Source of the DNA: Rhodococcus sp. NBC_00297
Lineage (GTDB): Bacteria; Actinomycetota; Actinomycetes; Mycobacteriales; Mycobacteriaceae
Reading direction: 5' to 3'
DNA length: 64,000 bases
Assembly: GCF_036173065.1 (NCBI RefSeq)
Contig: NZ_CP108042.1
Coordinates: 124,001 to 188,000, forward strand
Positions 56,876-64,000 of the stretch are shown piece by piece. The position numbers were made by a program, and so were the translations under genes. Position 1 is the first letter of the stretch. Each line of letters opens with the position of its first letter. Under the pieces are notes generated by a model. That model saw nothing but the letters and a program-made list of their open reading frames with translations, had not been told where the DNA came from and did not search any database.

Positions 56876-56892
56876 CCGTGCACAGCGCACGG
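56876..56892. promoter_or_regulatory. Palindrome in the divergent monooxygenase/reductase promoter
   Basis: CCGTGC and GCACGG arms, 5 bp apart, midway in the 253-bp region between the HsaA-like gene and the flavin reductase. A candidate site for coordinate control; evidence is sequence symmetry only. Confidence 0.4.
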
Positions 56893-57020
56893 TGTCGATC
56901 CCTGGGCGTGCAGCGAGCCCAAAGTGACGGCGATCACTGCGACTGTTCGCGCAAGAAAGCGCCGTTCTCTGCGCGGTTCACTTCCCAGAACCCGAGCCCT
57001 GCCCGACGAAGGAACCCGAC

Positions 57021-57566
57021 ATGACAGCTTCCGCCACCACCCGAACTGCACTGGACCCGTCACGGCTGCGGCGCGCACTGGGCCGCGTACCGACCTCGGT
57101 GGCAGTGGTGACCGGGGTCGTCGAGGGTGAACCAGTCGGAATGACCGTCGGGTCACTGACGTCGGTATCGTCGGATCCGCCCATCATCGGATTCTTCGCC
57201 GCCGCCCAGTCGTACACCTTCGCCCAGCTCCGACAGGCCTCCGACCTGTGCGTCAGCGTGCTCTCCGAAGCGCAGGGCGACGTCTGCTACGGGTTCGCCT
57301 CCCGAACCGGCGCCAAGTTCGACTGCGGTGAGTGGGACACCGAATCCGGCCCCGCCCCGCGCCTGGTGTCGGCGAGCGCGTGGATCGAGTGCACGCCGAG
57401 CATGATCTTCGACGCGGGCGATCACGTGGGAATGCTCGCCGCAGTCACCGACGTCGAGTACACCGATCACCGCCCCCTGGTGTTCTACCGCGGCAAGCTC
57501 GCCCGGTTGCACCCGAGCGTGACCCACCACCCTGCGACGTCGCGGCTCGACTGGTGGTCGCTGTGA
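57021..57566 (+). CDS. Flavin reductase (FMN/FAD:NAD(P)H, HpaC/HsaB-like)
   Basis: A 181-aa flavin-reductase-like split-barrel protein (RRALGRVPTSVAVVTGVVEG, then GMTVGSLTSVSSDPPIIGFF). It supplies reduced flavin to the HsaA-like oxygenase encoded divergently. The stop overlaps the start of the SnoaL-like gene (GTGA). Confidence 0.92.
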   Translation: MTASATTRTALDPSRLRRALGRVPTSVAVVTGVVEGEPVGMTVGSLTSVSSDPPIIGFFAAAQSYTFAQLRQASDLCVSVLSEAQGDVCYGFASRTGAKFDCGEWDTESGPAPRLVSASAWIECTPSMIFDAGDHVGMLAAVTDVEYTDHRPLVFYRGKLARLHPSVTHHPATSRLDWWSL

Positions 57567-57964
57567 GCGCACTGCGACCCGCCGATGTGCGCCACGAGGT
57601 CGACAACCTCCTGGGCCGGTACGCCGAGCTTGCCGACGCACGTGACGCGGACGCGGTGGCGGAATTACTGGCGAGGGCCGACGTGCACTTCGCCGGTACG
57701 ACCATCACCGGCCGCGACGCGATCGGCCGACACTACGGCCACCTGTTCGAGACCGCACCGATCAGTCGACACCTGATCACCAACGTCATCGTCGACGCAC
57801 AGCAAGACCGCGCCGACTTCCGGTGCCGATACAGCCGATGGCAGATCGATCCCACAGCGCAGCTTCTCGCCATCGGCGACTACGCCGGCACCTGCCGCAC
57901 CGGTGAATCCAGCTACTTCCTTGCCTCATTCACAGTCACACGATCCTGGCAGGCCGAGTCGTGA
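57563..57964 (+). CDS. SnoaL-like / NTF2-fold protein
   Basis: A 133-aa protein of the NTF2-like superfamily (RYAELADARDADAVAELLA, then TGRDAIGRHYGHLFE). Such folds occur as isomerases, small hydroxylase partners or binding proteins. Translationally coupled to the flavin reductase, it may handle the product of the two-component monooxygenase. Function not assignable. Confidence 0.82.
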   Translation: MSALRPADVRHEVDNLLGRYAELADARDADAVAELLARADVHFAGTTITGRDAIGRHYGHLFETAPISRHLITNVIVDAQQDRADFRCRYSRWQIDPTAQLLAIGDYAGTCRTGESSYFLASFTVTRSWQAES

Positions 57965-58102
57965 GAGCGGATACGGATCGCCGAGAGCCACGAGCATTCG
58001 GCGTGCCTCGAATCACCGCGAAGTCCTATTAAGACGCTGAACTGGGGATTTACGAGGAATTTTGGGCAGACTTGTCCCCCCTCAAGAGGTCGGCGTTTTG
58101 TC

Positions 58103-58249
58103 CTACGTGCTGTTCTTCGCCCTGGCGAGACGGACGGCGCGCTTGTTGGCGCGATCCGAGATCAGGGGGAGTAGCCGAAGCACAAAATGCAGTGCGACGG
58201 CGACAGCAGCAGGGACGAGCACGGGACTGTTCGCGAGGACTACGAGCAT
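58103..58249 (-). CDS. Tiny membrane protein (48 aa)
   Basis: A short gene with one hydrophobic segment (NSPVLVPAAVAVALHFVLRL, about residues 7-26) and a basic C-terminus rich in Arg and Lys. GGAGG sits 8 bp before the ATG at 58249. Proteins of this size and character are common in actinophage and plasmid segments. The surrounding 57965-58390 region otherwise holds only a terminator hairpin. Confidence 0.5.
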   Translation of the reverse strand: MLVVLANSPVLVPAAVAVALHFVLRLLPLISDRANKRAVRLARAKNST

Positions 58250-58350
58250 CGTGCGCACCTCCGCTTCTTGGGGGTGATCACCACGGTTGTGGTGGGTGGA
58301 CCGCAGCGTGGCTCGCCGCGGAGTCGGTCATGCCGCTTCGGGCATGAAAA

Positions 58351-58376
58351 AACCCGCTCCGGTTGGGGAGCGGGTT
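58351..58376 (-). terminator. Rho-independent terminator of the helix-turn-helix gene
   Basis: On the minus strand AACCCGCTCC and GGAGCGGGTT pair perfectly, followed by a run of six T. It is an unusually canonical intrinsic terminator for this genome and lies 16 bp after the frameshifted gene at 58392. A small CATGCC/GGCATG hairpin adjoins it. Confidence 0.85.
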
Positions 58377-58391
58377 GCATGGTGGGCGGGG

Positions 58392-58927
58392 TCAATCCGC
58401 ACGGTCGACTGTTCTCGGGCGGGTCGCTCGGTCGCGGCGCGTCCGAGAGGCGATCAAGACGTGCCCACCTTTGAAGAGCCAGCCTCGAGAGCCTCTCCGA
58501 TCGGCCCGTAGATGGCCTCGACGTACCCAGCTGCGCACGGTCGACGGCGCGACGTCGAATAGTCGGGCCACCTCATCGGTGGTGATGAGCCGGTTGTAGT
58601 ACGAGTGAGGGATGTACAACTCCGAGTAGACGGCAGGGTGCGCAGTTCGGCGTCGTGCATCACGCTGCACTCGCATGAGGTCGGCGCGGTCGTGCACCGC
58701 AGCCCTGCCCGCTTTCCGCTGCGGTGAAGCAATCCGCGTGAGACCCATTTTCGTACCGTCTGCGCGTTGACGCCCATGAGGCGCTCAGCCTCCGACGCGG
58801 TGAGCAACTGGGGCGGGGGAGGTACGTCGGCGTCGTCCCCCGAAGCCGGTCGCGTTGGTCTCGCGGCCGGACGGGGCGGGGGTAGTGGAGGCACTGCGGG
58901 CGGCCGGAGCGATGGCAGCGACGGCAT
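58392..58927 (-). pseudogene. Frameshifted double helix-turn-helix (excisionase-like) gene
   Basis: Two MerR/excisionase-type DNA-binding modules occur in different frames. The first is PQLLTASEAERLMGVNAQTV followed by RKWVSRGLL; the second is RLITTDEVARLFDVAPSTV followed by RSWVRRGHL. The intervening wing (GRAAVHDRADLMRV) is in the second frame, so a one-base shift near 58690-58735 separates them. Before the first module is a Pro/Ala-rich tail. A single base restores one continuous protein, so a sequencing error is possible. Such proteins are typical of phage or integrative-element control. Confidence 0.6.
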
Positions 58928-58952
58928 GGGTGAAGGTGGCGCCGCCGGCTGT

Positions 58953-59513
58953 TCAGAGTCGGGCGTGCACCATACGTTCGACGGCGGTAACGACCGCACG
59001 GCGGCGAGCAGCGACTCCGCTCTCGCCGTCCGAGTTCTCCGCGAGTCCGGTCAGGCCTTCCGGCGACAGCTGCCAGGCCTGCGCGACGGCGTAGACGAAT
59101 ACCAGGACGTCAACAGCCGAGAGGGGCGCGGCAGCGGCCGTCGCCAGCGCGAGCGCTTTGGTTCGATAGACGTCGGACGGCTCGGCGGTGGCCTCAGGTC
59201 GCTCGAGTCGAGCCCACATGCTCAGACGGAGCACCTGCGGAAAGCGCTGGTGATGGTCGAACACCTCGCCGGCCCACCCAGCGAGGTCATCGGGACGGGG
59301 AGGGACGTTCTCGGCCATGCGACGCAACGCCTCTGACAAGGTCGCGTCGAACAGTCCGCTCTTGCCGCCGTAGTACGCGTAGATCATGCGCACGTTGCTC
59401 CGAGCCCGGGAGGCAATCCGTTCGACCCGCCCTCCCGCAAATCCGTGTGCGGCGAACTCGTCGGTCGCTGCGGCGAGGATCCGTGCCCTCGTGGCGTCGG
59501 CGTCGCGAGCCAT
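58953..59513 (-). CDS. TetR-family transcriptional regulator
   Basis: A 186-aa TetR protein. The helix-turn-helix (RILAAATDEFAAHGFAGGRVERIASRARSNVRMIYAYYGGK region) is standard. It is divergent from the SDR at 59607 with the palindrome TAAGTA...TACTTA between, so it probably represses both. Confidence 0.9.
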   Translation of the reverse strand: MARDADATRARILAAATDEFAAHGFAGGRVERIASRARSNVRMIYAYYGGKSGLFDATLSEALRRMAENVPPRPDDLAGWAGEVFDHHQRFPQVLRLSMWARLERPEATAEPSDVYRTKALALATAAAAPLSAVDVLVFVYAVAQAWQLSPEGLTGLAENSDGESGVAARRRAVVTAVERMVHARL

Positions 59514-59571
59514 TGTTCACTCCTTGCTCCGTCGGGTTTGACGGACGTCGTCATCGGGCCTAGCCTAGTTG

Positions 59572-59589
59572 TAAGTATCCATTTACTTA
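59572..59589. promoter_or_regulatory. TetR operator candidate between tetR and SDR
   Basis: TAAGTATCCATTTACTTA: perfect 6-bp arms with a 6-bp spacer, 17 bp before the SDR start and 58 bp before the TetR start. Confidence 0.65.
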
Positions 59590-59606
59590 TTGACGTAGGA
59601 GCCGCA

Positions 59607-60353
59607 GTGACCCGTATCGCCCTCGTGACAGGTGCCAATCGAGGACTCGGACGAGCCACGGCGCTCGCGCTAGCTCGACAAGGATTCGGAGTCGTCGCAG
59701 CCTCGCGCAGCGGTGACAGCGACATCGTGCACGCCATCGTCGACGCCGGGGGCGAGGCCATTGCGGTTCGAGTCGATGTCGCGGACCCCGCATCCATCGA
59801 CGCAGCAACGGCATCGGCACTTGCCGGCATCGACGAGAAGTGGAATGCCGACACAATCGACGTACTGGTCAACAACGCGGGAGTAGGCCTGTTCGCGCCT
59901 CTCGGCGCGATCACGGCCGAGGACGTTGACACCACCTTCGCTGTCAATGTCCGCGGTCCGCTTCTTCTCACGCAAGCGTTGGTACCTCACTTGTCGCAGG
60001 GAGCGAGCATCGTGAACGTGTCGAGCTCGCTCAGCAGACACGTCAGCCCAGCGACGTCCGTCTATGCCGCGTCGAAGAAGGCACTTGAAACCCTCACCCG
60101 CAGCCTTGCCCTCGAACTGGGTCCGCGGGGCATCAGGGTCAACTCGATCGCTCCGGGTCCGACCGCGACCGACTTCAACGGCGGGGCGATGCGCGACAGC
60201 GTCGCCATGCGCACGGCCCTGTCCGAGCAGACCGCTCTCGGCCGGGTAGGCGACCCCGATGACATCGCCGACGCGATCACGGCCCTGGTGTCCTCCGAGC
60301 TACGCTGGACGACAGGGGAACGAATCGAGGTCTCCGGTGGCGTGTCGATGTAA
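59607..60353 (+). CDS. Short-chain dehydrogenase/reductase
   Basis: A 248-aa classical SDR: cofactor motif TGANRGLGRAT, NNAGVG, and catalytic SSSLSRH...YAASKKALE. An Arg after the second strand (ASRSGD) suggests NADP(H). GTG 59607 has AGGAG at normal spacing. It is the regulated partner of the divergent TetR gene. Confidence 0.92.
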   Translation: MTRIALVTGANRGLGRATALALARQGFGVVAASRSGDSDIVHAIVDAGGEAIAVRVDVADPASIDAATASALAGIDEKWNADTIDVLVNNAGVGLFAPLGAITAEDVDTTFAVNVRGPLLLTQALVPHLSQGASIVNVSSSLSRHVSPATSVYAASKKALETLTRSLALELGPRGIRVNSIAPGPTATDFNGGAMRDSVAMRTALSEQTALGRVGDPDDIADAITALVSSELRWTTGERIEVSGGVSM

Positions 60354-60354
60354 C

Positions 60355-60391
60355 ACGGACCGCGCCCCCCGGCATACGCGCGGCCCGTTTT
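60355..60391 (+). terminator. Terminator after the SDR
   Basis: Arms of 11 bases (ACGGACCGCGC and GCGCGGCCCGT, one mismatch) begin 2 bp past the stop codon and end in TTTT. Confidence 0.7.
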
Positions 60392-60485
60392 CTCGGTCGA
60401 CTGGTTGGACGGTCTGGGGCTCCGATTGCGGCGCATCCTGACTGTGGAGCAGACGCTGATGGACGCAGTGCGGTACCACTTCCCG

Positions 60486-60735
60486 GTGACCGACTCGCAA
60501 CGCGCTGTCGCGAAGTCGACCGATTCGCAACAGCTGTGGCAGGACGCGTACATCCGGGCCAAGGCGTTCCCGCACACGGAGATCTATCGGCGCCATGCCG
60601 ACCCACCGGGATCGTGGCGAACCCGGTGGCGTTGATACCGGGCCGTCCGGAGTGAGGCGAACGGCCCGGTCTCGGCCTCAGCTGCCGAACGCGTCCGTGA
60701 GATCGCTGATCGCGGGAAGCACCGGCTCCGGCGGC
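60486..60735. repeat. Dispersed repeat, copy B
   Basis: The better-preserved copy of the segment at 35056-35300. On the plus strand it encodes the end of an unrecognised protein (LWQDAYIRAKAFPHTEIYRR and a short tail). On the minus strand it holds the end of another gene and its hairpin. Flanks differ between copies. Confidence 0.7.
60637..60670 (-). terminator. Hairpin inside repeat copy B
   Basis: Perfect 10-bp arms ACCGGGCCGT and ACGGCCCGGT, 14 bases apart, just after the TGA (60678-60680) of the minus-strand gene remnant. Copy A keeps a mismatched version. Confidence 0.65.
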
Positions 60736-60818
60736 GCCTGACCGATGGTGATGACGACGGACTCTTGTTGAACGTTGTACGTCGTCCACGGCACGAGGTT
60801 TTCCACGTGTTCCCACTG
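60678..60818 (-). pseudogene. 3' remnant of an unrecognised minus-strand gene
   Basis: The minus strand encodes about 46 residues (including WEHVENLVPWTTYNVQQ and VLPAISDLTDAFGS) ending in TGA. The frame has no start; it runs into the aldo/keto reductase fragment at about 60815-60830. The last eight residues are shared with repeat copy A. The family is not recognised. Confidence 0.5.
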
Positions 60819-60821
60819 CCG

Positions 60822-61698
60822 CGCGACGACGCACTCCCGTTGCTACGACTGGCATTCGACGCCGGCATCAACTTTCTCGACACCGCCAACATTCACTCGC
60901 TCGGTGACAGCGAACGCATCGTCGGGCATGCCGCCCGCGAGTTCGGCCGATCGAACGTCGTGGTGGCTGGCCACCAAGGTGTTCGAACCCATGCACGACG
61001 GGCCCCTGGCCGGCGGGCTCTCGCGCCATTCGATCATGACCGAAGTCGACAACAGCCTGCGCAGACTCGACACCGACTACATCGACCTCTACATCATCCA
61101 CCGATGGGACCCGACCACCCCGATCGAGGAGACGATGCGCGCACTGCACGACCTCGTCGCGACCGGGAAGGTGCGCTACATCGGCGCGTCGTCGATGCAT
61201 GCATGGCAGTTCGCCAAAGCCCAGCACTACGCCGCGTCCCATGGCCTCACAGCGTTCGTCAGCATGCAGAACCACTACAACCTCATCAATCGCGAGGAAG
61301 AGCGCGAGATGATCCCCTTGTGCTCCGATCAGGGGGTGGGGGTCACCCCGTGGAGTCCTCTCGCCCGCGGCAGATTGGCGCGGGCGAGAGGCAGCGACGG
61401 CACGCGACGAGTTGCCGGCGACCCTATCCAGGAGCGTTTCTACTCGGCCACGGCATCCACGGACGGGCAGGTCGTCGACGCGGTCGAAGCGGTCGCCGTC
61501 GCACGCGGCACGACCATGGCAGCCGTGGCTCTGGCCTGGTTGCTGCAGAAGCCGGCGGTGGCCTCACCCATCGTCGGGGTGACCAACCCGGGTCACCTGA
61601 CTGCGGCGCTGGGTGCCCTCGACGTCCGGCTCACCTCCGACGAGATCGCAGAACTGGAACGGCACTACCTTCCACACACCGTCGTCGAGTACCACTGA
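60822..61698 (+). pseudogene. Truncated, frameshifted aldo/keto reductase
   Basis: The first stretch (LLRLAFDAGINFLDTANIHS and the following SERIVGHAAREFGRSNVVV) and the rest (ATKVFEP onward, with DYIDLYIIHRWDP and LINREEEREMIPLC) lie in two frames, with a one-base shift near 60967. The first 30 or so residues of the family, holding the initial beta-strands, are missing and replaced by the repeat remnant. The Asp and Tyr region is incomplete, so the gene is probably inactive. The long open part would still be 230 aa. Confidence 0.7.
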
Positions 61699-61780
61699 GG
61701 CCCACTACTGACGGGGGTCAAACCGGTGAAGCCTGATTCCGCCGCGGTGCACGACAAGTAGTCGCGCACCGCGGCGTTCG

Positions 61781-62755
61781 TCACCGAAAATTTGGTCCGA
61801 GTCCGGTGCGTCGTCGGCTCTCCTCCCACAGCGCGGCTGTTTCCTCCGGGTCGACGGCGTAGTGCTGCACACCGCCTGCGCCCATCGAGCCACCCGGCTG
61901 TGCGAGGGGAGCAACGTCGCAGTCCTCGCAGTACACACCGCCCCGGCCGGTGAGATCGGGGGACGTCGCGACCCACAGTCCTGTCGCGGCGCCCTGCGAC
62001 ACGGACTTGAACGTGGTGTCGATGCCGTTGCCGTCCTCGTCGACCCACCCGAGGTCGATCTGCTCCTTGAGCGGGAGGTGGCGTTGCAGCGGGGTGAGGA
62101 TGGCGCCAGGGTGCAGGGAGAACGCCTCGATCCCGTCCGCGGCGCCCAGCGCCGCGAGTCCCTTGCCGAACAGGATCAGCGCGGTCTTCGACTGACCGTA
62201 AGCCTGCCACTTGTCGTAGCCGTCGGTGAAGTCGATGTCCGACCACCGGATGGGGGAGTGGTGGTGGCCGGCGGAGGAGTACAGCACCACCCGCGCCCCG
62301 TCCTCCGCCGCCAGGAGCGGCCACAGGTGCATCGTGAGCGCGAAGTGCCCGAGATAATTGACCGCGAACTGGCTCTCCCACCCCTGAGCCGTGCGTTCGA
62401 GTGGGGTGGCCATGATGCCGGCGGTCGCGAACAACAGATCGACATGGTCGACGGAGTCCGCGATCGTCGCTGCGGCGGCGCGGATGCTGTTCTGGTCGGC
62501 GAGGTCAATCTGCACGACCTGCACACCGGTGATGCCGTCGAGAGCGGCGCGGGCGGAGTCGGCGCGTCGGGCGGGGACGATGACATGGGCGTCGGCGCGA
62601 GACAGCGCGGTGGTGGTGTGCAGTGCCAGGCCCGAGTATCCGCCGGTGACGACCGTGACCGTGCCGGTGAGATCGACACCCTCCATCACCTCCTCCGAGG
62701 TGGTGGCAGCGGTGTAGGGCATCTCCAGGGGTGCTTGCTCCACTGATGTGATCAT
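61781..62755 (-). CDS. Short-chain dehydrogenase/reductase (retinol-dehydrogenase-like)
   Basis: A 324-aa SDR. The cofactor motif is VVTGGYSGLALHTTTAL, with NYLGHFALT and the catalytic YSSAG...YGQSKTALILF. The protein resembles the light-dependent protochlorophyllide/retinol-type SDRs with a long C-terminus. ATG 62755 is divergent from a MerR gene, with the palindrome at 62773 between; it is probably the regulator's target. Confidence 0.9.
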   Translation of the reverse strand: MITSVEQAPLEMPYTAATTSEEVMEGVDLTGTVTVVTGGYSGLALHTTTALSRADAHVIVPARRADSARAALDGITGVQVVQIDLADQNSIRAAAATIADSVDHVDLLFATAGIMATPLERTAQGWESQFAVNYLGHFALTMHLWPLLAAEDGARVVLYSSAGHHHSPIRWSDIDFTDGYDKWQAYGQSKTALILFGKGLAALGAADGIEAFSLHPGAILTPLQRHLPLKEQIDLGWVDEDGNGIDTTFKSVSQGAATGLWVATSPDLTGRGGVYCEDCDVAPLAQPGGSMGAGGVQHYAVDPEETAALWEESRRRTGLGPNFR

Positions 62756-62772
62756 GCCCTCGACGGTAAGAG

Positions 62773-62788
62773 CTAGACCGCCGTCTAG
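62773..62788. promoter_or_regulatory. MerR operator candidate
   Basis: CTAGACCGCCGTCTAG: perfect 6-bp arms around four bases, in the 54-bp gap between the divergent SDR and MerR genes. Confidence 0.6.
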
Positions 62789-62809
62789 GTCAAGAGCAGG
62801 GTGGCATCC

Positions 62810-63241
62810 ATGTCCACCGATCACCGCGCCGGCGTCCTGTCCATCGGCGACGTCGCCCGACAGACCGGTATCGGAGTGCACGCGCTGCGCTTCTACGAAC
62901 GCAACGAGCTTCTGGTCGATCCGATCGAGCGGACGCCAGGTGGTCGACGGGTCTACAGCGAGACCGACGTGGAGTGGCTGACAGTGTGCGTGAAGTTGCG
63001 CGAATCCGGGATGCCGCTGGCGGAGCTCCGCCGGTTCGCAGCTCTCGTGCGTCAACGTCCGGGGAACGAGCCGGATCGGCTGTGTCTGCTGCAGGAGCAC
63101 GAGAGGCGGGTCCGCGCTCAGCTCGCCTCGATCTCCGAGTGCCTCGAGGTCATCACCGGCAAAGTCGAGATCTACCGCCGCCATGTGGACACCGGCGCCA
63201 CCACAGACCCGTGGCTGTCGGACGGACCAGGGGAAGCGTGA
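62810..63241 (+). CDS. MerR-family transcriptional regulator
   Basis: A 143-aa MerR protein. The N-terminal winged helix (LSIGDVARQTGIGVHALRFY followed by ERNELL) and the RRVYSETDVEWL wing are followed by a long coiled dimerisation helix with LCLLQEHERRVRAQLASI. No Cys-rich metal loop is present, so it is not a metal sensor; it likely responds to a small organic stress compound and controls the divergent SDR. Confidence 0.92.
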   Translation: MSTDHRAGVLSIGDVARQTGIGVHALRFYERNELLVDPIERTPGGRRVYSETDVEWLTVCVKLRESGMPLAELRRFAALVRQRPGNEPDRLCLLQEHERRVRAQLASISECLEVITGKVEIYRRHVDTGATTDPWLSDGPGEA

Positions 63242-63288
63242 CAGCACGGGCGGCGGTGTGCCGCGGTTGCATCTCAGCCCGACCTCGC

Positions 63289-63316
63289 ACCTAGGCGCAC
63301 AGCGGCGGGCCTAGGT
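63289..63316. terminator. Bidirectional terminator overlapping the immA stop
   Basis: Arms ACCTAGGC and GCCTAGGT, 12 bases apart, between convergent merR and immA-like genes. The right arm contains the immA stop codon. Confidence 0.6.
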
Positions 63317-63886
63317 TCTCCGGTATGCAGCTGAACGACGACGAGCAATTATCCGGGCACCGGTCGCATTCATACGCCACCGGGCCAGCTCGACGCTGAC
63401 TTCGAACTGAAGAGCCACGTCCTCATCGGTAGCTTCTCGGCGCGCCAGTTGCTTGGCTGCCTCGAACGGGATGAGCAATTCACCGGCGATCTCGGCTGCT
63501 TCATCCTCCTGAGCTTGATCAGTTAACCGGCAGCCGCGTTCGTTGACGAGGCTGGTGCCGAACTTGTGTTCACCGACGACGTGGGCGAGTTCGTGACCCA
63601 ACGTCGAGCGGCGACGTGCGTCCGAGTGCCCATCGTTCTCGACGATGATTGCGCCGTTACTGAAGGGGACGAGAGCTCCTGAGAACACCTCTGGGCGGGT
63701 AATCGTGAAATGTTTTCGGACGTCGCTATCGATGCCGAGAGCGCTGAGCGTAATTATCTTGACCCCGTACAACTTCGCGAGTTTCCATGGGTTCAGCGCC
63801 TCCATCGGGCGGAGGTCGATCTCGGCACGCAGCTCAGCGGCCAGCCGTTTGCATGCGGCTTTGTTGACACTGCGCCTTGCCGTCAC
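63311..63886 (-). CDS. ImmA/IrrE-family metallopeptidase
   Basis: A 191-aa zinc peptidase. The motif HELAHVVGEH (HExxH) lies near residue 98 and a downstream Glu in QEDEAAEIAGELLIP completes the ligand set. These enzymes cleave phage-type or stress repressors, often one encoded next door. GTG 63886 overlaps the stop of the upstream partial gene by 4 bp, the usual repressor-protease layout. Confidence 0.9.
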   Translation of the reverse strand: MTARRSVNKAACKRLAAELRAEIDLRPMEALNPWKLAKLYGVKIITLSALGIDSDVRKHFTITRPEVFSGALVPFSNGAIIVENDGHSDARRRSTLGHELAHVVGEHKFGTSLVNERGCRLTDQAQEDEAAEIAGELLIPFEAAKQLARREATDEDVALQFEVSVELARWRMNATGARIIARRRSAAYRRT

Positions 63887-64000
63887 TCAAGACCCTCCCG
63901 CGATGCTTGCACGTGACGCACCGTCGCGCGTATGACGTCCTCGAGGTAGGCGATATCGCGTTTATCGAGGTCTCGGCGAGCTCGAAGAAGCGGTGTCAGC
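63883..64000 (-). CDS. C-terminal end of a gene upstream of immA (partial)
   Basis: The last 39 residues, LTPLLRARRDLDKRDIAYLE followed by DVIRATVRHVQASREGLE, are helical. The gene continues past the window edge. By position it should be the XRE-type repressor partner of the ImmA protease, but no helix-turn-helix is visible in this part. Confidence 0.5.
   Translation of the reverse strand, partial: LTPLLRARRDLDKRDIAYLEDVIRATVRHVQASREGLE

Noticed and set aside
58062-58474. Plus-strand frames in the 58.1-58.5 kb gap
   Set aside because: The minus strand has the better candidate (48-aa protein with a GGAGG site) and a terminator oriented to that strand.

Overview
The window is a GC-rich actinobacterial chromosome or large-replicon segment. 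A furA-katG pair, IdeR/DtxR-type iron boxes, an Lsr2-like remnant, abundant TetR/IclR regulators, GAF-ANTAR proteins and many dense catabolic operons point to a mycolic-acid actinomycete, most likely Rhodococcus or a close relative. No rRNA, tRNA, CRISPR array or intact insertion sequence was seen. About 55 protein genes are supported, plus several decayed ones.

Layout. 1-4.0 kb: copper amine oxidase, APC permease and a small His-containing membrane protein (amine use). 4.3-13.3 kb: an organic-acid catabolic island with an isopropylmalate/tartrate-type dehydrogenase, a D-2-hydroxyacid dehydrogenase, an IclR regulator, a CaiB-type CoA transferase, an HMG-CoA-lyase-like enzyme, an acetolactate-synthase-like ThDP enzyme and a MatC-type carrier. 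The last two transcription units share a 17-bp palindromic operator. 13.4-18.2 kb: a siderophore ABC importer and a siderophore-interacting reductase, each behind an iron box. 18.2-21.5 kb: a broken lsr2-like gene, katG and furA.

22.5-27.7 kb: an operon of metal-dependent hydrolase, ferredoxin-type reductase, flavin monooxygenase and SDR, divergent from a TetR gene across a long inverted repeat. 27.6-34.8 kb: a fatty-acid-type operon (aldehyde dehydrogenase, acyl-CoA ligase, TetR, FadJ-like fusion, acyl-CoA dehydrogenase) with two related palindromes. 34.9-35.9 kb: gene debris with one copy of a dispersed repeat. 35.9-38.4 kb: two GAF-ANTAR proteins and an ANTAR-only protein. 38.6-40.4 kb: a PrsW-type protease and an anchored partner. 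40.6-42.1 kb: TetR plus EamA exporter. 42.3-44.5 kb: a HelR-type RNA-polymerase motor ATPase behind a rifamycin-associated-element-like palindrome.

44.7-58.0 kb is the most interesting block: an IclR gene divergent from a tightly coupled ring-cleavage operon (FAD hydroxylase, alpha/beta hydrolase, amidohydrolase, CoA transferase, citryl-CoA-lyase-like enzyme, LigB and LigA extradiol dioxygenase subunits, orphan LeuD-like protein, PucR-type regulator). Beside it lie an HsaA-like flavin monooxygenase and a divergent flavin reductase/SnoaL-like pair. Hydroxylase, class III dioxygenase, amidohydrolase and C-C hydrolase together match the chemistry of hydroxypyridine breakdown. The CoA transferase, lyase and LeuD-like protein are unexplained by that route. 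58.1-64 kb: phage/plasmid-like debris, TetR/SDR, the second repeat copy next to a truncated aldo/keto reductase, SDR/MerR, and an ImmA-type peptidase at the right edge.
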